From: RH-AL1 sp965198495
GTDB lineage: Bacteria > Pseudomonadota > Alphaproteobacteria > Rhizobiales > Beijerinckiaceae
Direction of reading: 5' to 3'
DNA: 64,000 nt
NCBI GenBank assembly: GCA_965198495.1
Contig: CBDAPL010000001.1
Span: 992,001-1,056,000, forward strand
The notes under the pieces were generated by a model. That model was not told the DNA's origin. It made no database searches and saw only the letters and a program-made list of their open reading frames with translations. The position numbers and the translations under genes were made by a program. Below are positions 9,222 to 18,025 of this stretch, piece by piece (position 1 is the first letter of the stretch; each line of letters opens with the position of its first letter).

Positions 9222-10109
9222 TCACTTGTTGTGCGTGCCTTCGATCTTGCCGTCGTCGGCGAGCTTGGTGAAGGGGACGAAGGGTACGATGCGCCCATTG
9301 TAGATGTCGGATCGGGCGACCGAGATCTGGCCGTCGGCATCCTTGCTCTTGATGATCTTGAGCACGTGCTGGGCGCCGGGCGGCCCGACCGGGATCACCA
9401 TCGTTCCGCCGACCTTGAGTTGCTGCAGCAACGGCGGCGGCACGTGATCGATGCCGCAGGTGACGATGATCTTGTCGAACGGCCCGGCGCTCTCCCAGCC
9501 GTAGTAGCCATCGGCGTTCTTGGCCTGGATCGCCTTGTACTCCGTGTAGCCCCTATCGATCAGGGCGTTACGGATGCCGGTCGTGCGCTCTTCCAGCGGC
9601 TTGATGATCTCGATCGTCCACACCTTGTCGGTGAGGTTGGCGAGATAGGCCGACTGGTAGCCAGAGCCGGTGCCGATTTCGAGCACCTTGTCGCCCGGCT
9701 TCACATCGATCACTTGGGTCATGCGCCCGACGATGTAGGGGCCGGAGATCGTCACGCCGAAGCCGATGTCGAGAAAGGCGTGCTCGTAGGCGCGGCCGAG
9801 GTTCTGCTTCAAGACGAAGCTCTCGCGCGGCGTCATCAGGAACGCGCGCTTGTCCTTGATGTCGAGAAGGTCGCGGTTGCCGACCATGCCGCGGAAACGC
9901 TCGAAGCGCTCCTTGAGATATTTCGGATCCTCGCCCCGGTTCTTGATGGCCCAGGCGACGAACTTCTCCTCCGAGTCCATCGGCGGAATCACGTCGAAGG
10001 AATAGGCGACAGGCACACTGCCGTCGACAGCCTCGGCATAGGCCCGGGCCGGAAGCCCGATGACGGCGGCAGATGCGCTGAGCGAGGCGATAAAGGAGCG
10101 GCGGTCCAT
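9222..10109 (-). CDS. Exported protein-L-isoaspartate O-methyltransferase-like protein
   Basis: 295 residues with a twin-arginine-type leader (MDRRSFIASLSASAAVIGLP, probable cleavage after AYA at 25) followed by a PIMT-like methyltransferase. SAM motif I is VLEIGTGSGYQSAYLANL from residue 142, and ISGPYIVGRMTQ resembles the PIMT substrate loop ISQPYIV with Gln replaced by Gly. PIMT repairs isoaspartyl residues using SAM, which is not normally available in the periplasm, so an exported copy is odd. It is followed at 52 bases by the spermidine-synthase-like membrane protein. Either the leader is misread or the pair works on an unknown substrate. Confidence 0.8.
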   Translation of the reverse strand: MDRRSFIASLSASAAVIGLPARAYAEAVDGSVPVAYSFDVIPPMDSEEKFVAWAIKNRGEDPKYLKERFERFRGMVGNRDLLDIKDKRAFLMTPRESFVLKQNLGRAYEHAFLDIGFGVTISGPYIVGRMTQVIDVKPGDKVLEIGTGSGYQSAYLANLTDKVWTIEIIKPLEERTTGIRNALIDRGYTEYKAIQAKNADGYYGWESAGPFDKIIVTCGIDHVPPPLLQQLKVGGTMVIPVGPPGAQHVLKIIKSKDADGQISVARSDIYNGRIVPFVPFTKLADDGKIEGTHNK

Positions 10110-10390
10110 GGAGCCTCCGGAAGAAAGATCGCGGCGACTCAGAACGCAGCGCGAGCCGCGCGGTACGCCTGTTGTCTAGCCGCAAGAGGGCTGAACATCA
10201 ACCGAACCGAGCCGAGCCGAGGAGGCATGGAGGCGGATCACCGTCCTCGGAACGGACACGCTCGCGCGCCATCCTGTCGCGGCACCTCAGGCGTGGATGT
10301 CGCTCTCGCGCGCCCTCCGCTCAGTCATCAGCCCTTCACCCAGCACGAGCCTTTGACCAGCCCGAGGCATGGCGTTCGGCAAGTGGTCGA

Positions 10391-10942
10391 TCAATCCGGG
10401 CTGAGCAAGACCGCGCGGCGCTCGCGCAGCGTGTCGATGATGGCGTGGAGACCATCGTCGAGGTTCGGCCGCATGGCGGCGATCGTCGCGGCGTTCGCCC
10501 GATCGAGCTTGCTCCGCAGCAGTTCCGCCTGGCCGATCAGCTGATAATCACGGTCGCCGAGTTGCACGAGCACGTCGCGTTCGCGGCGAAACAGCTCTGA
10601 CATGCGGTCGCTCTCCGGCGCGGGCTGCGCGCGGATTTGGCCCTCGAGCGCGCCGATGGCTCGCGACAGGGCCTCGAGCGCCCTGGCCTCGGCGATCACC
10701 GCGGCGTCCGGGAACGGCTTGGCCCGGCTCGGCGCGGGGATGGCGTCGCGCCTGTAGGCCGCTTCCGCCGCCTCGACGCTCGCGCGGGCCTCGCCGAGCA
10801 GCGCGCAGGCCTTCTCCCGGATCAGGGCGTCGTCGGCGCGAAGCTGGTTTTCGAGTCGATAGAAGTTGTAGCCCCAACCGTAGAACAGGTTGATCGCCAC
10901 CTTCGTCAGATCGTCGACGGCGTAGAAGTCGGACGACGGCAT
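10391..10942 (-). CDS. Coiled-coil hypothetical protein paired with SPFH protein
   Basis: 183-residue protein, mostly helical and charged, with likely coiled-coil segments at about residues 38-62 and 85-160. The N-terminal stretch FYAVDDLTKVAINLFYGWGYNFYRLENQLRAD-like region is aromatic-rich and could be a membrane-touching helix. I do not recognise the family. Its ATG overlaps the stop of the SPFH gene by one base (TGATG), so it is almost certainly made together with it. An accessory subunit of an SPFH scaffold is the simplest inference. Confidence 0.65.
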   Translation of the reverse strand: MPSSDFYAVDDLTKVAINLFYGWGYNFYRLENQLRADDALIREKACALLGEARASVEAAEAAYRRDAIPAPSRAKPFPDAAVIAEARALEALSRAIGALEGQIRAQPAPESDRMSELFRRERDVLVQLGDRDYQLIGQAELLRSKLDRANAATIAAMRPNLDDGLHAIIDTLRERRAVLLSPD

Positions 10943-11781
10943 CAGCGCCCGCCCGTGAGGCCCGTCTCGGACGCGACGGAGTAGAAGCCGCTGGTCTGGC
11001 CGCCGATGTTGAAGGGCAGGCCGGCGGCGGCGTTCGGCGCCGAGACGAGGCCCTTCTCGGCCATGCGCAACGCCAAATAGTAGCGGATCGCCTCCTGCGG
11101 GCTGAGCCCGATCGCTTGCAGCGAGATAAGTTCGCGCATCCGCTCGTCCTTGGGCAGGATCAGCACCTTCAGGTCGTTGAGCATGATGCCGTAGACCTTC
11201 AGGAAATCGGTGAGGTGCGACTTCACTGATTCGCGGATCTCGGTGATATGCTCGTTAATCTGTTCCATCTTCGTGACCTGGACGATCTGGTTGATCGCCT
11301 GCTCGATCGCCGGGCCGGCGTAGTCCGACACCTCCTGCGTATCGATGATGGTGCCGTTGAACGGCAGATGCGTGATGAGGTCGAGCGCGTCCTGCTTGGT
11401 GTCGACGTGGATGTAATAGTCGACCTGGTAGGCCATCTCCGCCATCTCGGCGCTGGTCGCGACGCCCTCGCTGCGCACGAGCAGCTTCGAGCGGTTGATG
11501 TAGATGACCTCGTAGACCCAGGGCGACGCGCCGCCGAAGAAGCCCTGCGCGATCGAGCCGAGCAGCGGCTTGTCGGGCGTCGTCAGCGCGTATTGTCCTG
11601 TCTCGTAGACGTTGAGCACAGCGCCGCGCGCCTTGAGCACGCAGAAGTGGTTGCTCTCGACGGTCAGCAAAGAGCCCGACACGATGCTATCGTCGGCGAG
11701 CTTGATGGCAAGGCTCTTCGTGCCGAGCATGTCTGTGCCGTCGCGCTGGAGCGAGGTGATGACCTGTCGCGTCAATGCCAT
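10942..11781 (-). CDS. SPFH / YdjI-type domain protein
   Basis: 279-residue protein of the SPFH superfamily (the YdjI or 'virion core protein' type): LADDSIVSGSLLTVESNHFCV near the N-end, WVYEVIYINRS, YQVDYYIHV, and the Band-7-like helix with YGIMLNDLKVLILP at about residues 205-220. SPFH proteins form membrane-associated scaffolds; there is no membrane helix here, so it may be recruited by its partner. The start at 11781 has an AAGGGGAG ribosome-binding site; the frame is open further upstream but is not family-like there. The next gene overlaps its stop codon. Confidence 0.8.
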   Translation of the reverse strand: MALTRQVITSLQRDGTDMLGTKSLAIKLADDSIVSGSLLTVESNHFCVLKARGAVLNVYETGQYALTTPDKPLLGSIAQGFFGGASPWVYEVIYINRSKLLVRSEGVATSAEMAEMAYQVDYYIHVDTKQDALDLITHLPFNGTIIDTQEVSDYAGPAIEQAINQIVQVTKMEQINEHITEIRESVKSHLTDFLKVYGIMLNDLKVLILPKDERMRELISLQAIGLSPQEAIRYYLALRMAEKGLVSAPNAAAGLPFNIGGQTSGFYSVASETGLTGGR

Positions 11782-12014
11782 ACGTGCGCTCCCCTTATCT
11801 TTCGGCGATACGGGACGAATCCCGGCGTCCGGATCCAAGGATAGCATTTGTCGGCTGCCCAGCGAAAAGCCGATTCGGGGCATACTTTCGAGAGCCGCGT
11901 CGACGCGTGTCGTACGCCCGTCACTTGCGCCATCCAACGCATACGGCGAAAAGGCGCCTCGCGTCCTCCTCGCTGGCAGGGCGGATCGCGCGGACTTTAA
12001 AGGACGGCTCAGGG

Positions 12015-13448
12015 ATGATGGACGGCAAGGTGCATGGCACCATCACTGGCCCTATCGTGATGATCGGGTTCGGCTCCATCGGCAGGGGCACGCTGCCGCT
12101 GATTGAGCGCCATTTCGCCTATGATCAAAATCGCCTCACTGTTATCGACCCGGAAGACAAGGATCGCGGCCTGCTCGACGCGCGCGGGATCCGCTTCGTC
12201 CAGGATAGGGTCACCAAAGACAATATCGAGGACATGCTGCGTCCTATCCTCACGGAAGGCGAGGGCCAGGCCTTCATCGTCAATCTTTCGATCGAGGTAT
12301 CGTCGACCGCCGTGATGCGGCTCGCCAACGAGTTCGGCGCGCTCTACGTCGATACCGTCGCCGAACCCTGGCCGGGCTTCTACGGCGATGCCTCGTTGTC
12401 GGTCTCGCAGCGCTCGAACTACGCGCTGCGCGAGGGCGTTCTCGAACTCAGTCGCGAGTTGGGCCGGCATGGCCCAACCGCCGTCAATTGCTGCGGCGCC
12501 AATCCCGGCATGGTCTCCTGGTTCGTCAAGCAGGCATTGCTGAACGTCGCCGCCGATTGCGGCTTCGATCCCGGCGACCCCAGGACACGTGAGGATTGGG
12601 CGAAGCTCGCGCGGAAAGTCGGCATCAAAGGCATCCACATCGCCGAGCGCGACACGCAGCGCGCCGCCAAGCCCAAACCGATGGGAACGTTCGTCAACAC
12701 CTGGTCGGTCGAGGGCTTCGTCTCCGAGGGCCTGCAGCCGGCCGAACTCGGCTGGGGCACGCACGAGAAGACCTTGCCGCCGGAAGGTCGCCGCCACGAG
12801 TTCGGGCCCGATTGCGCGATCTACTTGATGCGGCCCGGCGCCGGCACCCGCGTGCGCTCATGGTGCCCGACGCCCGGCGCACAGCACGGATACCTTGTGA
12901 CGCACAACGAGGCGATCTCTATCGCCGACTATCTTACCGTTCGCGAGGATGGTGAGGTCGTCTATCGGCCCACCTGCCATTATGCCTATCGCCCGGCCGA
13001 TGATGCCGTGCTGTCCCTCGAAGAGATGGCCGGCTGCCAGTGGCGCCAGCAGAAGAAGAGCCAGATCCTGGACGAGACGGAGATCGTCGACGGCATCGAC
13101 GAATTGGGCGTCCTGCTCTACGGCCATCCCAGAAACGCTTACTGGTATGGTTCGCGGCTCTCGATCGAGGAGGCCCGCCGCCTCGCGCCTTATCAGAACG
13201 CCACCGGCCTGCAGGTGACCTCCGCCGTGCTCGCCGGTATGGTCTGGGCGTTGGAGAACCCGAGGCGCGGCATCGTCGAGGCCGACGAGGTCGACTTCCG
13301 CCGCTGCTTGGACGTGCAACTGCCCTATCTCGGCCCGGTGATCGGCGCATATACCGATTGGACGCCGCTCGACGACCGCGGGGTGCTTTTCCCGGAGGAC
13401 GTCGACCTGGAGGATCCCTGGCAGTTCAAGAACATCATCGTGCGATGA
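12015..13448 (+). CDS. hss: Homospermidine synthase
   Basis: 477-residue NAD-dependent enzyme that makes homospermidine from two putrescines (or putrescine and spermidine), the main long polyamine of many Hyphomicrobiales. The Rossmann motif VMIGFGSIGRGTLPL is near the N-terminus; NCCGANPGMVSWFVKQALL and HEKTLPPEGRRHEFG are family-typical. The length equals the usual bacterial enzyme. The frame is open to 11775, but the conserved protein begins at MMDGKVHGTITGP; the ATG at 12018 is an equal alternative. It is divergent from the SPFH gene and stands alone. Confidence 0.95.
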   Translation: MMDGKVHGTITGPIVMIGFGSIGRGTLPLIERHFAYDQNRLTVIDPEDKDRGLLDARGIRFVQDRVTKDNIEDMLRPILTEGEGQAFIVNLSIEVSSTAVMRLANEFGALYVDTVAEPWPGFYGDASLSVSQRSNYALREGVLELSRELGRHGPTAVNCCGANPGMVSWFVKQALLNVAADCGFDPGDPRTREDWAKLARKVGIKGIHIAERDTQRAAKPKPMGTFVNTWSVEGFVSEGLQPAELGWGTHEKTLPPEGRRHEFGPDCAIYLMRPGAGTRVRSWCPTPGAQHGYLVTHNEAISIADYLTVREDGEVVYRPTCHYAYRPADDAVLSLEEMAGCQWRQQKKSQILDETEIVDGIDELGVLLYGHPRNAYWYGSRLSIEEARRLAPYQNATGLQVTSAVLAGMVWALENPRRGIVEADEVDFRRCLDVQLPYLGPVIGAYTDWTPLDDRGVLFPEDVDLEDPWQFKNIIVR

Positions 13449-13460
13449 GGTACGTGGCGC

Positions 13461-14141
13461 CTAACGCGCCGTCACCGGCCCCGCCGCGTTCCTCAGCCCG
13501 AAGCTTTTGCCGATGAACAGCGCGGCGTGCGTCATCGCCGGGGCGTCGATGCCGTGGCCGACGCCGACAGAGAGGTGCCATTGGCAGCCGATACCGACCT
13601 CGGCTAGGCCTTCCGCCGACAAGAAAAGGGCGTCAGCCGGGATCACGTCATCCTCGCTGCCATGGGTCAGCAGCACCGGCGGCGGTGACGCCGTGGCTTT
13701 CAGGTGCTCCGGGCCGACCAGCACGCCGGAGAAGCCGACGATGGCGCCGGGCGGGCGACGGCGGCGCAAGCCGACGTGCAGCGCCATCATCGTTCCCTGG
13801 CTGAAGCCGACGATGGCGAGCTTACCCCCGTCGAGCCCATGCTTGACAAGTTCGGCGTCGAGAAACGCGTCGAGCCCGGGCGCGGCGGCGTTGCAGCCTT
13901 TCCAGCGTTCTTCCGGGTCGCGCGAAGTCAAAGGGAACCACTGCCGGCCCATGGGCGCCTGGCCGCACGGATCGGGCGCGTTCGGCGCGACGAAGGCCGC
14001 GTCGGGCATGATCGCCTGCCATTGTTGGCCGAGCGCGATCAGGTCCTTGCCGTCGGCGCCGTAGCCATGAAGCAGCACGACGAGCTGCTTGGGCGGCGCA
14101 CCGGTCTTGGTGGCGAGGCGGGGTCCGTCGAGAGCCATCAT
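13461..14141 (-). CDS. Alpha/beta-hydrolase, phospholipase/carboxylesterase family
   Basis: 226-residue serine hydrolase of the YpfH / carboxylesterase type: VVLLHGYGADGKDLIALG is the oxyanion block, GFSQGT the nucleophile elbow with catalytic Ser, THGSEDDVIP holds the acid and VGHGID the catalytic His. It likely cleaves short acyl esters; the substrate is unknown. The ATG at 14141 overlaps the stop of the AlkA-type gene (TGATG), so the two are coupled. An ATG at 14156 inside the upstream gene is the other possible start. Confidence 0.88.
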   Translation of the reverse strand: MMALDGPRLATKTGAPPKQLVVLLHGYGADGKDLIALGQQWQAIMPDAAFVAPNAPDPCGQAPMGRQWFPLTSRDPEERWKGCNAAAPGLDAFLDAELVKHGLDGGKLAIVGFSQGTMMALHVGLRRRRPPGAIVGFSGVLVGPEHLKATASPPPVLLTHGSEDDVIPADALFLSAEGLAEVGIGCQWHLSVGVGHGIDAPAMTHAALFIGKSFGLRNAAGPVTAR

Positions 14142-14875
14142 CAGGGTTCCGTGCATTGGGCGGGCTTGGCTTTTCGGGGCTTGGCTTTCGCCTTGTCGGC
14201 TTCGGTGGGCTTGGTCTTGCGGGCGTTGTAATAGGCCCAAAGACAATGCGCGGCGACCCCTCTGTAAGGCCGCCAGCGCTCGCCGAGCTTGTGGAGCGCC
14301 TTCGCGTCGGGGCGCGCGCCGAGACCGAGGGCCAGCTTCGCCGCCTCCTGCAGCGCGAGATCGCCCGCCGGCCAGGCATCCGCGTGGCCGAGGCAGAACA
14401 GCAGAAAGATATCCGCCGTCCAAGGCCCGATGCCCTTGACGGCGACAAGCGCCCGGTGCGCGATCTCGGCCTCCGCCATGGCGAGCGCCGCAAAATCGAG
14501 CAGACCCGACGTTTGCGCCTCGGCGATGGCGCGCAGGGTTCGCAGCTTCGCCGTTGAGAGCCCGCAGACGCGCAGATCCTCATCGTGCGTCGCGTGGATC
14601 GTCGCGGCGTCGAAGTTGCCGAGCCGCGCCTTCAGCCGACCGAAGATCGCGTTGGCGCTCGCGGTCGAGACCTGCTGCGAGACGACGATCCAGGCGAGGC
14701 CCTCGAGGCCGGACGTGCGGCGGCGCAACAAGGGTCGCGCGCGCGCGCCGAGAACCTCAGCGGCGAAAGCAGCGTCGACAATCGCCAATGCGTCGAGCGC
14801 CAAGTCGAACGCCGCCTGATCGCCCAGCACCAGCAAAGGTCTCGCGGCGAGCGGCTTGTCTCCCTTCGATGCCAA
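14141..14875 (-). CDS. DNA-3-methyladenine glycosylase II (AlkA-type)
   Basis: HhH-GPD glycosylase that removes alkylated bases. WIVVSQQVS, the helix-hairpin-helix VKGIGPWTADIFLLF and AWPAGDLALQEA with the catalytic Asp are all visible. The C-terminus is Lys/Ala-rich. The frame is open upstream to 15238 but crosses the start of gluQ on the other strand; a TTG at 14875 (LASKGDKPLAARP) is the most economical start and leaves a normal divergent intergenic gap. The Met at 15022 is in frame but would overlap gluQ. Start therefore uncertain, product firm. Confidence 0.82.
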   Translation of the reverse strand: MASKGDKPLAARPLLVLGDQAAFDLALDALAIVDAAFAAEVLGARARPLLRRRTSGLEGLAWIVVSQQVSTASANAIFGRLKARLGNFDAATIHATHDEDLRVCGLSTAKLRTLRAIAEAQTSGLLDFAALAMAEAEIAHRALVAVKGIGPWTADIFLLFCLGHADAWPAGDLALQEAAKLALGLGARPDAKALHKLGERWRPYRGVAAHCLWAYYNARKTKPTEADKAKAKPRKAKPAQCTEP

Positions 14876-15012
14876 GCGTAAACCCGAATCCCAAGATGAA
14901 CGAAAACGGACGAGGTCGTGTTTCCTTAGGCCGGTATCGTCGCACGCATGAAGCCACTCGTAGGCATTGCCATACAATGACGCCCGAGAAAACCTGAGCG
15001 CCGGAACATCGC

Positions 15013-15930
15013 ATGACGTCATCGTTCGCCAAGACAGTTGTGCGGTTCGCGCCGTCACCGAACGGCTTCCTACATCTTGGCCATGCCTATTCCGCGTTGA
15101 TGAACGGGCTCGTCGCCCGCGAGACCGGCGGTCGCCTCCTCCTTCGCATGGAGAACATCGACACGACACGCTGCAGACCTGAATTCGAGACCGCGATCCG
15201 CGATGATCTGAGCTGGCTTGGGCTTGCCTGGGATACACCCGTGCGGCGCCAGTCGGATCATTTCGGCGACTATGCCAATGCGATGGATCGGCTCGAGAAA
15301 CGAGGCCTCGTCTACCCCTGCTTCTGCTCGCGCGGCGATATCATGGCGGCGGTCGCGACGCGGCCGAACTGGCCGGTCGATCCCGACGGCACGCCTCTCT
15401 ATCCCGGTACCTGCAAGCACCTGTCGTCCGGCGAGCGCGCGCGGCGCTTCGCCAACGGCGAGCGAGCGAGCTATCGGCTCGATATGGACCGCGCCTTGGC
15501 GGCGGCGCGCGGCGAGCTCAGCTGGAGCGAGTTTCGCGGCGGAGCCCAGCCGCACGAGGAGCATGCGGCACCGGCGATATGGGGCGACGCGGTTCTCTCA
15601 CGTAAGGACATCGCTACCAGCTATCACATCGCCGTGGTGGTGGACGACGCCGCGCAAGGCGTGACCGACGTGGTCCGCGGCGAGGATCTCTTCATGGCGA
15701 CAAGCCTACACCGCATCCTGCAGGTACTGCTCGATCTGCCCGCGCCGAACTATCATCACCACGCGCTGCTCCGCGACAGTGCCGGGCAGAAGCTCGCCAA
15801 GAGCCTGCGCGCCAAGGCGCTGCGCACCTTCCGGCAGGACGGTTACACGCGCGAGAGCGTGCTCGCCCGCATCGGCTTGCCGAAGACCGTCTACGGAGAC
15901 ATGGCCCCGGTCACTCGCGTCTCGTTCTGA
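15013..15930 (+). CDS. gluQ: Glutamyl-Q tRNA(Asp) synthetase
   Basis: 305-residue class I synthetase paralogue without an anticodon-binding domain. It activates glutamate and attaches it to queuosine-34 of tRNA-Asp. RFAPSPNGFLHLGHAYSAL carries the HIGH-type motif, YPCFCSRGD with a later PGTC forms the zinc-knuckle area, and GQKLAKS is the KMSKS-type loop. The length fits GluQ-RS rather than full GltX (about 470). Divergent from the AlkA-type gene. Confidence 0.93.
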   Translation: MTSSFAKTVVRFAPSPNGFLHLGHAYSALMNGLVARETGGRLLLRMENIDTTRCRPEFETAIRDDLSWLGLAWDTPVRRQSDHFGDYANAMDRLEKRGLVYPCFCSRGDIMAAVATRPNWPVDPDGTPLYPGTCKHLSSGERARRFANGERASYRLDMDRALAAARGELSWSEFRGGAQPHEEHAAPAIWGDAVLSRKDIATSYHIAVVVDDAAQGVTDVVRGEDLFMATSLHRILQVLLDLPAPNYHHHALLRDSAGQKLAKSLRAKALRTFRQDGYTRESVLARIGLPKTVYGDMAPVTRVSF

Positions 15931-15955
15931 GCCATCGGCCTGCCGACCGATCACG

Positions 15956-15968
15956 GTTAATCCTTAAC
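15956..15968. repeat. Palindrome GTTAA-TCC-TTAAC
   Basis: Perfect inverted repeat with 5-base arms and a 3-base spacer, 25 bases after the gluQ stop and upstream of the DUF6134 gene. It could be a regulator half-site pair. It is not a canonical CtrA box, which needs 7 bases between the TTAA elements. Confidence 0.4.
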
Positions 15969-16033
15969 CATCACGATCCTAGAACATCAAGGCGGGGGCT
16001 GCCGCACGCTCACGATGCGGCCACGACGGTAAC

Positions 16034-16052
16034 GCGAAAGCGACGCTTTCGC
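16034..16052. repeat. Inverted repeat with 8-base arms
   Basis: GCGAAAGC and GCTTTCGC flank a 3-base loop (GAC), a perfect hairpin in the leader of the DUF6134 gene. No T-run follows on either strand, so it is not a standard terminator; an mRNA stability element or attenuator-like structure is possible. Confidence 0.5.
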
Positions 16053-16093
16053 CCGTCATCAAGTGAATGCGTCCAATGCTCAAGGGGTTCAGA

Positions 16094-16768
16094 ATGAAGG
16101 CTTATCTCGCAGGTGTCGCGCTCGGCGCCCTGGTCGTTATGCCCGCTCTGGTCGGGTCCGCTTCGGCCGCCGTCGCCACGGGACCAAGGCACCTCCATCG
16201 CGTGTTCGACATCATGCGCGCGGGCTCGCGCATCGGCACGGACACATTCGACATCGCGCGCCAGGGCGATACGACCACCGTCAAGATCGACACGCAGATC
16301 GTCGTCAAGATCGCCTTCATCACCGCCTACCGCTACACGCATTCCGAGACCGAGAGCTGGAAAGGCAATCAGCTCGTCGCCTTCTCCTCGACGACCGATG
16401 ATAACGGCAAAAACCACGAGGTCAGCGCGACGCAAACCGGCGGAAAGCTCGCGATGGTCGTGGACGGTGTCGATAGTACGGCGCCCAAGACCACGATGCC
16501 GGCCAGCCTGTGGAGCGCCGACGTCTCGAAAGGCTCGCAGCTTTTCGATCCGGCCAACGGCAAGCGCATGGCGGTGCAGGTTCAGGATCTCGGACCCGAG
16601 GAAGTCCGGATGAACGGCGCGCCGCAACAGCTCGACCACGTCAAGCTCTCGGGTGCTTTCCCGCGCGACCTCTGGTTCGACAATCAGGGGCTCGTGAAGA
16701 TGACCCTGCTCGGTTCCGACAATTCGGAAGTTACCTCGCAGCTGCGCCAGTCGACAGCCGCGCGCTAA
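16094..16768 (+). CDS. DUF6134 exported protein
   Basis: 224-residue protein with a clear Sec signal peptide (MKAYLAGVALGALVVMPALV, then AxA near SASAA) and a beta-rich mature part resembling DUF6134: FDIMRAGSRIGTDTFDIARQ, YRYTHSETESWKGNQLVAFSS and LWFDNQGLVKMTLLGSDNSE. Predicted periplasmic, possibly lipid- or ligand-binding; function unknown. The start at 16094 is chosen over 16067 because AAGGGG sits about 8 bases upstream. A stem-loop lies in its leader. Confidence 0.8.
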   Translation: MKAYLAGVALGALVVMPALVGSASAAVATGPRHLHRVFDIMRAGSRIGTDTFDIARQGDTTTVKIDTQIVVKIAFITAYRYTHSETESWKGNQLVAFSSTTDDNGKNHEVSATQTGGKLAMVVDGVDSTAPKTTMPASLWSADVSKGSQLFDPANGKRMAVQVQDLGPEEVRMNGAPQQLDHVKLSGAFPRDLWFDNQGLVKMTLLGSDNSEVTSQLRQSTAAR

Positions 16769-16816
16769 GCGACGCGACATGTCTGGTCCTTCGCGTAAGC
16801 GGGTCCCGGCTGCGCC

Positions 16817-18025
16817 CTAGCGTGCCTTCAAACGCGGTAAAAACCAGGCGAGCAGGCCTATAGCGGGGAGGAACGCCGTCAACCTGTAGACGAGGGTGAT
16901 GCTCGTGTGGTCGGCAAGTTCGCCGAGGACCGCCGCGCCGAGGCCGCCCATGCCGAAAGCGAAGCCGAAGAACAGGCCTGTCACCGTGCCGATCCGCGCG
17001 GGAAGTAGCTCCTGCGCGAAGACGATGATGGCGGGAAACGCCGAGGACAGGATGAGGCCGATCAGCACCACGAAGACGCCGGTGAGCGGGAGGTTGAGGT
17101 AGGGCATCACCAAGGTCAGCGGCAGAACGCCGAGGATCGAGCCCCAGATCACAGCGCGCCGACCGTAGCGGTCGCCTACCGGTCCGCCGATGAACGTGCC
17201 GATCGCGGTCGACATGAGAAAGGCGAACAGAAAGAGCTGCGCCGTCTGCACGCCGACCCCGAATTTGTGAATGAGGTAGAACGTAAAATACGACGATAGG
17301 CTCGCCATGTAGACGAACTTCGAGAAGATCAAAGCGAGCAGTACCACTATCGTCAAGACGACGGTGCGGCGCGGAAGATCGATTGGCGCCGCAACCTTGC
17401 GGGCCTTGCCGCTTCGGGCCACGAGGTGCCCGGCATACCAGTGGCCGATCATCGCCAGCGTGACGATGCCGATGAAGGCGACGGCCGAGAACCAGCCGAT
17501 CGAATGCTGGCCATGCGGCACGACGATGAAGGCGGCGAGCAGCGGCCCGAGCGCCGCGCCCCAGTAGCCGCCAACCTGGAACAGCGACTGGGCGAAGCCG
17601 TAGCGGCCGCCCGATGCGGCGCGCGCGATGCGCGAGGCCTCCGGATGGAAAACCGACGAGCCGACGCCGATCAACGCCGCCGAGACCAGGATGATCCCGA
17701 AGTTCGGCGCGCGCGAAAGCATGATGAGGCCACAGAGGGAGAACGCCATGCCCACGGCAAGCGAGTACGGGCTCGGCCGCTTGTCGGTGAGGTACCCGAC
17801 GACGGGCTGCAGGAACGAGGCGGTCATCTGGAACGCCAGCGTGATCAGACCGATCTGTCCGAAATCCAGCTTAAACGAAGACTTGAGAATGGGATAGACG
17901 GAGGGGACCAGCGACTGAATTGTGTCGTTGACCAAGTGCGAGAAGCTGAGCGCGAAAAGGATTGCGAATACGGTTCGCTCTTCGCTGGCCGCATATGACG
18001 GCGCTTGTTCGACGCGGGCGTCCAT
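16817..18025 (-). CDS. MFS transporter, fosmidomycin-resistance (Fsr) type
   Basis: 402-residue, 12-helix major facilitator. The N-terminus FALSFSHLVNDTIQSLVPSVY and GVGSSVFHPEASRIAR are typical of the Fsr/YfnC group, which exports fosmidomycin and other small compounds; the natural substrate is unknown. GDRYGRR is the loop motif of the second half. An AAAGGA ribosome-binding site precedes the ATG. It is divergent from mbfA across a 286-base gap. Confidence 0.88.
   Translation of the reverse strand: MDARVEQAPSYAASEERTVFAILFALSFSHLVNDTIQSLVPSVYPILKSSFKLDFGQIGLITLAFQMTASFLQPVVGYLTDKRPSPYSLAVGMAFSLCGLIMLSRAPNFGIILVSAALIGVGSSVFHPEASRIARAASGGRYGFAQSLFQVGGYWGAALGPLLAAFIVVPHGQHSIGWFSAVAFIGIVTLAMIGHWYAGHLVARSGKARKVAAPIDLPRRTVVLTIVVLLALIFSKFVYMASLSSYFTFYLIHKFGVGVQTAQLFLFAFLMSTAIGTFIGGPVGDRYGRRAVIWGSILGVLPLTLVMPYLNLPLTGVFVVLIGLILSSAFPAIIVFAQELLPARIGTVTGLFFGFAFGMGGLGAAVLGELADHTSITLVYRLTAFLPAIGLLAWFLPRLKAR

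Noticed and set aside
15956..15968. CtrA binding site
   Set aside because: The two TTAA elements are 3 bases apart rather than 7.
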